Shown in pieces: positions 1 through 6,446 of a stretch of 34,500 nt of DNA. The notes beneath the pieces were generated by a model. That model saw only the letters and a list, made by a program, of their open reading frames with translations, had not been told where the DNA came from and ran no database searches. Origin of the DNA: an uncultured bacterium. Its GTDB lineage: Bacteria > CAIWAD01. The number at the start of each line of letters is the position of its first letter. Position 1 is the first letter of the stretch. Made by a program: the position numbers and the translations under genes. The stretch covers positions 1 through 34,500 of the forward strand of contig CAIWAD010000027.1 in assembly GCA_903910645.1 (NCBI GenBank). Reading direction: 5' to 3'.

Positions 1-1507
1 AGGGCTCCAGATCCTTTTCCTGACAGATCAGCCACACAGGGTCGGGGGAAAGGCCGCGCAACTCCACTTCGTTCCGGGCGAATGGAATGGCTGCCTGCAT
101 GTAAAAGGAAGCAGAATAGCGGTCGTTCCGCCAGTTCACGATTAAACTTGAATCACTTGCCACCTCTGCGCATTCGGCATAGAAGGATTGGGGATTGCGG
201 TAGCCGTCCACCGCGCCCAACACGCCGGGAGCCCCACTCCCCAGCAGGAGAAGCAGGGACAACGCCAGACTTTTCAAAGGATCGCGGGGCCCGGACTTCC
301 ACAGCCACAGACTTCCGAGTAGGGCCAACAGGGCCGCCACCATGCTCCAGGGCAAATGGGGGAGCAATCCGCGTGCCATGAGGAGGACGGTGGCCAGGGG
401 CACCACTAATGGCAGGAAGATGGCCAATGAGCGGAGGGCGCCCTTCATCAGTCGCCGCTGATGCAGATCCCCGGCTGCCAGGGGAAGTAGCGCGGCGGCG
501 GGGGCAAGGCTGAGCAGGTAGTGGGTGCGTTTGCTGCCCGCCAGCCCAAGGAACAGCAGACCCAGACCCAGCCAGAGCAGCGGGGCGCGCCTGAGCGGAT
601 GCTTCATCATGTCCATCCGCAGGAAGAGCAGGGGTGGCAGGAAGACCGCCAACCTGGGCAGATAGTACCACCAGGGTTCCCGGTGCACCTGGAAGTCCGC
701 GTCGGTCACCCGGGCCACGCTTTCCCCCAGCCAGATGTCCATGGCGTTGGGCAGTCGCCACAGCACCATCAGGAACCAGGGCAGGGCAAGCACCAGCTGC
801 AGCAGCAGGATGTGGCCCAGGCGCGGAAGGCTGAAGCGACGGCGCGATGCGGGCAGGCCTGTTTCCAGTGCCATGATGCCGAAGAGCGGGAAGAGCCAGC
901 CCAGGGGTCCTTTCACCAGAAAGCCCAGGGCCAGGAAAAAGCCGGGCAAAAGGGCGGATAGCCCAGTGCTGCGTGTTCCGGCGGGGGGCAGGTGCAACCA
1001 GGCCGCCACGGCGGCGGCCGTGCAGGCCAGCAGCAGGGGCTCGGTCTCCGTGTTCAATCCCATCATCAGGACCATGGGCATGGTGATGAGGGCGGCGGCG
1101 GCACGGAAACCCGCTTCGCCCTCGTCCTGGGGGTGGGATTCAACGGACAGATTTTCCAGGTGAAGTTCCCGGTGGTAAGAGCGGCCCAGGCTAAGGAGGG
1201 CCAGCCAGCTGAGCAAGGTTGCCAGCAGGGACGGCACGCGTGAGGCCCAGTCGTGGACGCCCAGCAGGCCCATGGAAGCGGCGCTGCTCCAATAAAGGAG
1301 AGGAGGCTTGGTGATGAAGGGTTCACCCAGCAGGGTGGGCACCAGCCAGTGGTCATCCTGTAGAACTTCCCGAGCCACCTCGGCACGGCGGGATTCACCG
1401 TGGGCGCCCCAGAAACCCTTGGCCATGGACGCCGCCCACAGCGCGGTCAACAGGGCAAGGAGCCATAAAACAGTGCGGCCGTGACGGGATGAAGGGCGAA
1501 AGGGCAT
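1..1507 (-). CDS. ArnT/PMT-like membrane glycosyltransferase (3' end outside window)
   Basis: Open frame from ATG 1507 down to base 1 without a stop, so at least 502 residues are here and the C-terminus is missing. The translation is a polytopic membrane protein. Near the N-terminus it carries GESRRAEVAR (residues 37-46) and PFITKPPLLYW (63-73), which match the first periplasmic loop signature of the ArnT/PMT (GT-C) family (DE.R.AE.AR followed by G.P...KPPL.YW). Further on, SKRTHYLLSLAPAAALL resembles the SK..YLLPLYPALALL segment of the same family. Such enzymes move a sugar from a polyprenyl-phosphate carrier to lipid A, protein or another envelope acceptor; donor and acceptor cannot be read from sequence. 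The start overlaps the stop of the LABN gene by one base (TGATG), so the two are probably translated together, which fits envelope lipid glycosylation. Confidence 0.85.
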   Translation of the reverse strand, partial: MPFRPSSRHGRTVLWLLALLTALWAASMAKGFWGAHGESRRAEVAREVLQDDHWLVPTLLGEPFITKPPLLYWSSAASMGLLGVHDWASRVPSLLATLLSWLALLSLGRSYHRELHLENLSVESHPQDEGEAGFRAAAALITMPMVLMMGLNTETEPLLLACTAAAVAAWLHLPPAGTRSTGLSALLPGFFLALGFLVKGPLGWLFPLFGIMALETGLPASRRRFSLPRLGHILLLQLVLALPWFLMVLWRLPNAMDIWLGESVARVTDADFQVHREPWWYYLPRLAVFLPPLLFLRMDMMKHPLRRAPLLWLGLGLLFLGLAGSKRTHYLLSLAPAAALLPLAAGDLHQRRLMKGALRSLAIFLPLVVPLATVLLMARGLLPHLPWSMVAALLALLGSLWLWKSGPRDPLKSLALSLLLLLGSGAPGVLGAVDGYRNPQSFYAECAEVASDSSLIVNWRNDRYSASFYMQAAIPFARNEVELRGLSPDPVWLICQEKDLEP

Positions 1508-2124
1508 CAGGCGGGATCGCTTTGCTGGTGGCGGAACAGCATCCAGTTTCGTCCATAGGTGAGCAGGCCGAATCCCTGGCTGACGGCAATGACGGGATCC
1601 CGCCGCCAGATGGCATAGCCCAGCAGGAGGAGGCTGCCCACCAGACTGACCTGCCAGAACAGCAGGGGAAGATCCGCCCGGCCGCTCCGCTCGGCCTCCC
1701 ACCACTGGATGGGGAAGCGTGTCAGGAAGATGAATTGGCCCAGCCAACCCACCAGCATCCAGGGAGAGTGATCCAAGCCCAGGGACAAGGCCATGGCGCC
1801 AACCAAGGCCAGTGCCATGGCGCTGAACAACAGACGCAGGGCATTCAGGCTGAGTCGCCGGGGATCCTGGGAAGCCTCCAGGCGCCAGTTGCGCAGGTAG
1901 ATCCCCAGGTTCACCATCTGGCCCAACAGAATCACCCAATCTTCACGAAAAGCTGCATAGACCAACATGAACAGGGCGCCCACCACCGACAGGCTCCAGA
2001 AGCCCGCAGGGACCAGACTGCGTCTTGCCCGTTCACTGGCCAGCCACTGCAGGATGGAACGCCCGAAATAGGCGCCCTGACCTGCCCAGCCAATGAGTTG
2101 AATTCCTGTTGCCATGCCCTTCAT
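1507..2124 (-). CDS. LABN-domain membrane protein with two tandem copies
   Basis: 205 residues, all membrane-type. It contains two copies of the lipid A biosynthesis N-terminal (LABN) motif, about residues 10-82 and 125-198. Each copy reads roughly GW.GQ..F..R...QW..(S/A)ER, then FW..S..G....L.YA..R.D.V...(G/S)Q, and ends Y.RN. LABN domains are usually single and occur beside or fused to polyprenyl-phosphate glycosyltransferases that act on lipid A, which agrees with the overlapping downstream glycosyltransferase. No catalytic role is established for the domain; a scaffold or flippase-like role would be a guess. The start is ATG 2124; ATG 2115 (residue 4) is an alternative. It diverges from the LuxR operon across a 92-base gap. 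Confidence 0.8.
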   Translation of the reverse strand: MKGMATGIQLIGWAGQGAYFGRSILQWLASERARRSLVPAGFWSLSVVGALFMLVYAAFREDWVILLGQMVNLGIYLRNWRLEASQDPRRLSLNALRLLFSAMALALVGAMALSLGLDHSPWMLVGWLGQFIFLTRFPIQWWEAERSGRADLPLLFWQVSLVGSLLLLGYAIWRRDPVIAVSQGFGLLTYGRNWMLFRHQQSDPA

Positions 2125-2187
2125 GACACAAACCTAGCGCCACGAAGCCCCCCTTGCAATGCGTCGGATGTGGTACTTCCCTATTTT

Positions 2188-2204
2188 CCCTTTGATTGAA
2201 AGGG
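2188..2204 (+). promoter_or_regulatory. Palindrome containing the Shine-Dalgarno of the LuxR gene
   Basis: CCCTTT (2188-2193), five-base spacer, AAAGGG (2199-2204): a perfect 6-bp dyad. Its right arm is the AAAGGGAG Shine-Dalgarno of the gene starting at 2217. As RNA it could hide the ribosome site; as DNA it could be an operator used by the autoregulating LuxR protein. Neither role is shown. Confidence 0.4.
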
Positions 2205-2216
2205 AGTTCCCACTTG

Positions 2217-2792
2217 ATGGATCTGGGTTTTTTTGCACGCAAAGGGACAATGGCCCTTTATCTTGCCGTGGCCTTCCTCTTTCTGGCCGTGGATCCCTTG
2301 CTGGATCTTCAGGCGGGGGAAGGCCTGCGCCATGTGCTGCTGGAGCTCCTTTTCGCCCTGTTCACCCTGGTGGGATTGGTGGCGCTGGTATGGGACATGT
2401 ATCGTGAAAAGGGCCAGCGCCTGCGCCTGGAACGGGATCTTCAGGACGCTCACGGCGACGCGGCCCGCTGGCGCAGTGAGGCCCAGGGACTTCTGGAAGG
2501 TCTGGGCCAGGCCATTGACAGGCAATTCCAGCGCTGGAACCTCTCCCCTGCCGAACGGGATGTGGGCATCCTGCTGCTGAAGGGTTTGAGTCACAAGGAG
2601 GCGGCTGAGGCGCGCCACACCAGCGAGCGCACCGTACGCCAGCAGGCTCGGGAGATTTACCGCAAATCCGGCGTGGGAGGCCGGGCGGAGCTGAGCGCGT
2701 GGTTCCTTGAGGATCTGCTGCTGCCGGATTCCGCCCGCCACCATCGGGCAGAGCCAGAGACTTCCACGCAGAATGGCGAGGTCCTGCCATGA
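2217..2792 (+). CDS. Membrane-anchored LuxR-type HTH transcriptional regulator
   Basis: 191 residues from ATG 2217. The frame is open to a TTG at 2196, but that leaves the AAAGGGAG Shine-Dalgarno (2199-2206) inside the gene, so ATG 2217 is preferred. Two hydrophobic segments (about 12-26 and 40-60) are followed by a charged, probably coiled-coil stretch (62-105) and a C-terminal LuxR/GerE helix-turn-helix (about 106-165: LSPAERDVGILLLKGLSHKE, then a TSERTVRQQAREIYRKSGV recognition helix region). No receiver or PAS domain is present, so the membrane region is the only candidate sensor. It is first in an operon with a metal transporter, carbonic anhydrase, HMA protein and nucleotidyl cyclase. 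Its stop overlaps the next start by 4 bases. Target genes are unknown; autoregulation of this operon is a reasonable guess. Confidence 0.8.
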   Translation: MDLGFFARKGTMALYLAVAFLFLAVDPLLDLQAGEGLRHVLLELLFALFTLVGLVALVWDMYREKGQRLRLERDLQDAHGDAARWRSEAQGLLEGLGQAIDRQFQRWNLSPAERDVGILLLKGLSHKEAAEARHTSERTVRQQAREIYRKSGVGGRAELSAWFLEDLLLPDSARHHRAEPETSTQNGEVLP

Positions 2793-3775
2793 CCAATGCC
2801 ACTTATCCCGGCGATTCCTTCCATGTGAACATGCGCGGAGGGAGCGGAAGCCCCCAGCCCCTGGATTCCAGCCTGCCCCCAAGCCTGCCGGAAGGCCTCC
2901 AGTGGATCCATGTGCAGCGTCGCGAGTCCCGGGCGGCGGAACTGCTGGCCAGCGCGGGCCTGGATCATCTGGTGCGCGAAGCTCTGCTGGCCACGGAAAC
3001 GCGGCCGCGCTTCCTTGCCCTGGGCAGGGGATTGCTGGTGGTGCTGCGCGGCGTCAACCTGAACCAGGGCGAGGAGCCCGAGGACATGGTCAGCCTTCGC
3101 CTGTGGCTGGAGCCCGGTCGCATCATCACGGTGCAGGGGCGGCCCATGCTGGCCCTGGGCGATGTGCTGAATCTGGTGGAAGAGGGCCGCGGACCCCACG
3201 ATGTCGGATCCTTCCTGGCCCTGGTGCTGCGACATGTCCTCAATCGCCTGGATCCAGTCCTGGACGAGTTGACGGAGACGGGGGATGGCCTGGAGGATGA
3301 GGTGCTGAACCGACCCATGCCGGGCCTGCGCCGGCGGGTGGGCATGCATCGGCGCCAGTGCATCCAGCTGCGGAGGCATCTGGCGCCCATGCGCGAACTG
3401 GCCACGGCCCTTTCCCTGGAAGAGCACGAATTGCTGGAAAGTCCGGTGCGCCGGCAGCTGCATGAGTCCAGTGACCGCCTGATCCGCCTGGTGGAGGACC
3501 TGGACGCCCTGCGCGAGCGGGCCCTTGTCACCCACGACGAATTGGCGGCTGGGCTGGGGGACCGTATCAACACCACCATGTTCCGCCTTTCCCTCATCGC
3601 GGCGGTCTTTCTTCCATTAAGTCTGCTCACCAGCCTCCTGGGCATCAATGTGGCGGGCATTCCCTTCGCCAATCGCCCATGGGCCTTTGGCGCCGTTTGT
3701 CTTTTGCTGGTGCTGGCGGGCGGGCTTGGCGCCCTGTTGGTGAAGCGACGCTACTGGTCCAGGGGGAAAGCATGA
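2789..3775 (+). CDS. CorA/ZntB-family divalent metal transporter
   Basis: 328 residues with a long cytoplasmic N-terminal domain rich in charged helices and two C-terminal membrane helices (about 267-284 and 299-318). Between them lies the family loop, here LLGINVAGIP (284-293). Classic CorA has GMN at this place; the GIN variant followed by V.GIP resembles ZntB-type members, which move zinc. I therefore favour a ZntB-like zinc transporter over a CorA magnesium channel, but direction and ion cannot be fixed from sequence. The pentamer forms in the inner membrane. Start ATG 2789 overlaps the LuxR stop (ATGA) and the stop overlaps the carbonic anhydrase start in the same way, so the three genes are translationally coupled. 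Zinc transport beside a zinc enzyme and an HMA protein suggests a metal-linked operon. Confidence 0.85.
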   Translation: MTNATYPGDSFHVNMRGGSGSPQPLDSSLPPSLPEGLQWIHVQRRESRAAELLASAGLDHLVREALLATETRPRFLALGRGLLVVLRGVNLNQGEEPEDMVSLRLWLEPGRIITVQGRPMLALGDVLNLVEEGRGPHDVGSFLALVLRHVLNRLDPVLDELTETGDGLEDEVLNRPMPGLRRRVGMHRRQCIQLRRHLAPMRELATALSLEEHELLESPVRRQLHESSDRLIRLVEDLDALRERALVTHDELAAGLGDRINTTMFRLSLIAAVFLPLSLLTSLLGINVAGIPFANRPWAFGAVCLLLVLAGGLGALLVKRRYWSRGKA

Positions 3776-4440
3776 TTGACGCGAAGGGCATGGAGCTTTT
3801 GTTCCACCGCAACCGGCAGTGGGCGGAGGACATGGTGGCGCGGGATCCCGCCTTCTTTTCCAGGTTGCTGCATCAGCAAAGTCCGCGCTGGCTGTGGATT
3901 GGCTGCAGCGACAGTCGCGTACCCGCCAACCAGATTGTGGGCCTGGATCCCGGTGAAGTTTTTGTGCACCGCAATGTGGGCAACCTGGTGCATCCCGGGG
4001 ATCTGAATTGCATGTCCGTGCTGCAGTATGCCGTGGAAGTGCTGCAGGTGGAGCATGTCATTGTGTGCGGCCACTACGGCTGCGGCGGAGTGAAGGCCGC
4101 CATGGAGGACAGCGCCCACGGACTGATTGACTACTGGATCTGGAGCATCCGCGAGATCCGCGACCGCCACCAGACGGACCTGGATCATGTGCCGCAGGAG
4201 CGCCGGGTGGACGCCCTGTGCGAAATGAATGTCATTGAGCAGGTGGAGCGTCTGTCGGAAACCAAGATTCTCAAGGAAGCCTGGTCGCGCAGGCAGGACC
4301 TGCAGGTGCATGGCATCATCTACAGCTTGGCCGATGGGCTCATCCGGGATCTGGAAGTCAGCGCTGGAGCACGGGGCGACGCGGCTCCCGCCATGCGTCT
4401 GGCCCGGGAGGCCACCCTGGCCCGTCACGCCGGTCAGTAA
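3772..4440 (+). CDS. can: Beta-class carbonic anhydrase
   Basis: 222 residues. Catalyses CO2 + H2O to bicarbonate + H+ in the cytoplasm. The two zinc-site signatures of the beta class are intact: CSDSR (C45, D47, R49) and HYGCGG (H101, C104), so the ligands are Cys-His-Cys with the Asp/Arg dyad present. Length is normal for the Can/CynT group. The frame is open upstream, but ATG 3772 has a good AGGGGGA site and makes an ATGA overlap with the transporter gene, so it is the likely start. The HMA gene follows after 15 bases. Its place with a ZntB-like transporter and a class III cyclase raises the possibility that CO2/bicarbonate or zinc level is linked to cyclic nucleotide signalling. Confidence 0.93.
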   Translation: MIDAKGMELLFHRNRQWAEDMVARDPAFFSRLLHQQSPRWLWIGCSDSRVPANQIVGLDPGEVFVHRNVGNLVHPGDLNCMSVLQYAVEVLQVEHVIVCGHYGCGGVKAAMEDSAHGLIDYWIWSIREIRDRHQTDLDHVPQERRVDALCEMNVIEQVERLSETKILKEAWSRRQDLQVHGIIYSLADGLIRDLEVSAGARGDAAPAMRLAREATLARHAGQ

Positions 4441-4455
4441 AGAAAAGAGGACCAC

Positions 4456-4671
4456 ATGGACATGCGCATTGCTGTGGGCGGCATGAACTGCTCCCATTGT
4501 GCGGGGACAGTGAAGCGGGAGCTGGAACGCCTGCAGGAGGGCCTTGCCGTGGAGGTCCAGCTGGAGAAGGGCGAAGTGCTGCTCAGCGCCGGGCACCTGC
4601 CGGACGAGGAGCGGCTCCGGGACGCCGTGGAGCGGGCGGGTTTCCAGTTCGGGGGTCTGCTGCATGGATGA
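4456..4671 (+). CDS. HMA-domain metal-binding protein (copper chaperone-like)
   Basis: 71 residues, a single heavy-metal-associated (ferredoxin-like) domain. The metal loop GMNCSHC (residues 9-15) provides the two cysteines of the MxCxxC motif. Size and fold match CopZ/Atx1-type chaperones that carry Cu(I) or another soft metal in the cytoplasm. No P-type ATPase is present in the window, so its partner is unknown. The gene lies 15 bases after the carbonic anhydrase and its end overlaps the cyclase start by 8 bases. Confidence 0.88.
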   Translation: MDMRIAVGGMNCSHCAGTVKRELERLQEGLAVEVQLEKGEVLLSAGHLPDEERLRDAVERAGFQFGGLLHG

Positions 4672-5500
4672 GCGAGGGACGCGGGATCTGAAATCCTCCC
4701 CCTACACCTACCACTGCCATGCTGAGCACGGCATCCTGGTAAGCGTGGATCCCGCCACCCTGGCCGGCTTTGACGCGCGCCAATTGGGGCTGGGCGACAT
4801 CGGGGCTCCATCGCGCCCCACGGATGTGCTGGCGGTCATTTTCGACCTGGAAGGCTTCACGCATTTCGCTCGCCAAATCGACCCCCAGCTCACGGTGCCA
4901 GCTTTCCTCAACAGCTTTCTCCAGTGGTTGTTCGCCACCATCCGCGGCCAGTTGGTGCAGAAGGAGAGCAGCGCGACCTTGTGGGCCGAGCTGCCCTTCT
5001 TCGCCAAGTTCATGGGCGACGGTGTGCTCTTTTTATGGCGCATCGATCTGGACCGCATTGTGGGAATTGAAGGCCGGGGTCCCGCTGGCAACCTTCAGGC
5101 AGCGGTGCAGGAATTCATTTGCAACATCATCGCCTCCCTGTGGGAAGTCTGCCAGGCCTACCCTGCCTTTCTGGAGACGGAAGGGCGTCACTTCACGGAT
5201 CCCCCTCGCCGCTTGCGCTGCGGCGTGGCCCGGGGCATTGTCATCCCGGTGGGAGACGGCGCCGACCATGTGGGGCCCTGCATCAACATCGCCTCCAGGT
5301 TGCAGAAGCTGGGCGGGCTTAGCTTCGCCTTTTCTGCCCGCGGCATTGACGAAGCCGGCTTCAATCCCAGCTATCGGGCGCGCTTCATCAAGCGCCGCAC
5401 GGAGATCCGCGGCATTGGCGGAAGTGAATTGGTGCACGTGCTGCGTCATGAGCTGGAAGCGCTTTCCCCTGAAGACGCCGCCCTATTCATCGAACCCTGA
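4664..5500 (+). CDS. Class III adenylate/guanylate cyclase domain protein
   Basis: 278 residues from ATG 4664, which lies inside the end of the HMA gene. After an unassigned N-terminal 50 residues there is one class III cyclase homology domain (about 54-225). Expected active-site residues are all visible: metal Asp D61 (FDLEGFT) and D119 (MGDGVLF); adenine-selecting pair K115 and D201; transition-state N208 and R212 (GPCINIASRL). The Lys/Asp pair favours ATP over GTP, so cAMP is the probable product, formed at the interface of a homodimer. No membrane segment, PAS, GAF or HAMP domain is seen. An insert of about 60 residues, not usual for the minimal domain, lies between the GDG strand and the following RCGVARG strand. 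It is the last gene of the operon. Asp at 201 makes it class IIIa-like, whereas the bicarbonate-responsive class IIIb enzymes have Thr there. Confidence 0.85.
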   Translation: MDERGTRDLKSSPYTYHCHAEHGILVSVDPATLAGFDARQLGLGDIGAPSRPTDVLAVIFDLEGFTHFARQIDPQLTVPAFLNSFLQWLFATIRGQLVQKESSATLWAELPFFAKFMGDGVLFLWRIDLDRIVGIEGRGPAGNLQAAVQEFICNIIASLWEVCQAYPAFLETEGRHFTDPPRRLRCGVARGIVIPVGDGADHVGPCINIASRLQKLGGLSFAFSARGIDEAGFNPSYRARFIKRRTEIRGIGGSELVHVLRHELEALSPEDAALFIEP

Positions 5501-5535
5501 TGGCAAAGATGTTGTTGTTCAATGGCATTCATCGT

Positions 5536-5588
5536 GTTCTTATTTGGAACGAAAAAAGTCTTCTCCCTGCTTGTTCTGCCAAACGAAC
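5536..5588. promoter_or_regulatory. Two related GTTC/GAAC dyads upstream of sodA
   Basis: In the AT-richer 159-base gap before sodA there are two inverted repeats with the same half-sites: GTTCTTATTTGGAAC (5536-5550) and GTTCTGCCAAACGAAC (5573-5588). The second extends to TTGTTC/GAACAA (5571-5590). Their centres are about 37 bases apart. This looks like a pair of operator sites for a dimeric regulator. The regulator is not known. Confidence 0.4.
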
Positions 5589-5659
5589 AATGATAGGTTG
5601 GCACGCGATTGACGATTGAAGGCCCTCAGGCATCACTTCCCGGCAAGGAAAGGCCCCGC

Positions 5660-6271
5660 ATGTTCACCCTGCCCGATCTTCCCTACGACTTCAGCGCCCT
5701 GGAGCCCATAGTGGATGCCCGCACCATGGAAATTCACCATGGCAAGCATCACGCGGCCTATGTGGCCAACCTGAACAATGCGGTGGAGCAAGCTGGGGCG
5801 GAAGTGGCCGGAGCGCCGCTCGAGATTCTGCTCAGCGGACTGGGACGAGTGCCGGAGGCCCAGCGCGCGGCGGTGCGCAACAATGGCGGGGGCCATTGGA
5901 ACCACAGCCTCTTCTGGCGTCTCATGTGCAAGCATGGCGATGCGGGCCTCAGTGCAGATCTGGCCAGCGCCATCCAGCGGGATCTGGGTGGCCTGGACGC
6001 CTTGCGCGAGGCCTTTGGCAAGGCGGCCCTCACGCGCTTTGGCAGCGGCTGGGCCTGGTTGGTGGTGGACAAGGGAACCTTGCGGGTAACCAGCACGGCG
6101 AACCAGGACAACCCCTTGATGGACGATGGCGGCTTGCCCATTCTGGCGTTGGATGTCTGGGAACACGCCTATTACCTGCAGTATCAGAACCGCCGGGCCG
6201 AGTACATCGAGTCCTGGTGGAAAGTGGTCAACTGGTCGGAGGTCTCCCGCCTTTACCAGACCACTGTGTAA
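5660..6271 (+). CDS. sodA: Superoxide dismutase, Mn-type of the Fe/Mn family
   Basis: 203 residues; converts superoxide to hydrogen peroxide and oxygen in the cytoplasm. Metal ligands are H27 (MEIHHGKHHAAY), H82 (GGGHWNHSLFW), D165 and H169 (ALDVWEHAYYLQY). The active-site glutamine comes from the C-terminal domain (STANQDNPLM, Q149), and the GGH.NH segment lacks the Gln found in Fe enzymes. Both point to Mn or cambialistic metal use. ATG 5660 is chosen because AAGGAAAGG precedes it and because it gives the family's usual N-terminus (FTLPDLPYDFSALEP); the frame is open further up to 5609. The gene has its own upstream region with two dyads and is followed by a strong terminator, so it is probably monocistronic. 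Confidence 0.93.
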   Translation: MFTLPDLPYDFSALEPIVDARTMEIHHGKHHAAYVANLNNAVEQAGAEVAGAPLEILLSGLGRVPEAQRAAVRNNGGGHWNHSLFWRLMCKHGDAGLSADLASAIQRDLGGLDALREAFGKAALTRFGSGWAWLVVDKGTLRVTSTANQDNPLMDDGGLPILALDVWEHAYYLQYQNRRAEYIESWWKVVNWSEVSRLYQTTV

Positions 6272-6282
6272 CGCCTCCTGTC

Positions 6283-6312
6283 GGTGTGGAGGTCCGGGGG
6301 GGTCTCCACACC
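6283..6312 (+). repeat. Inverted repeat after sodA
   Basis: GGTGTGGAG (6283-6291) and CTCCACACC (6304-6312) pair perfectly around a 12-base G-rich loop. No T-run follows, so it is probably a 3'-end stabilising hairpin just ahead of the true terminator at 6332. Confidence 0.5.
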
Positions 6313-6331
6313 ATGTCTCTTTGCTGGTGCG

Positions 6332-6369
6332 GAACGGGCCGTCCTTTGGGCGGCCCGTTCACGCTTTTT
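6332..6369 (+). terminator. Intrinsic terminator of sodA
   Basis: A 13-bp stem (6332-6344 with 6348-6360, one G-T pair, TTT loop) is followed closely by five T (6365-6369). It ends the sodA transcript before the lipoprotein gene at 6447. Confidence 0.88.
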
Positions 6370-6446
6370 GAGGATGTCCGGGCAACAATACCGGAGCAGC
6401 CCCGTTTTGAAACCATCGAACCGTTGTTCAATAAACGGGGGAAACC

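Noticed and set aside
5599-5613. TGGCAC-N5-TGAC, similar to a sigma-54 -24/-12 site before sodA
   Set aside because: The -12 GC is AC here, so the key dinucleotide is missing.
5500-5619. 39-codon frame starting in the cyclase stop (TGATG)
   Set aside because: Codon use is unlike the neighbours, the product has no features, and the stretch better fits a promoter/operator region for sodA.
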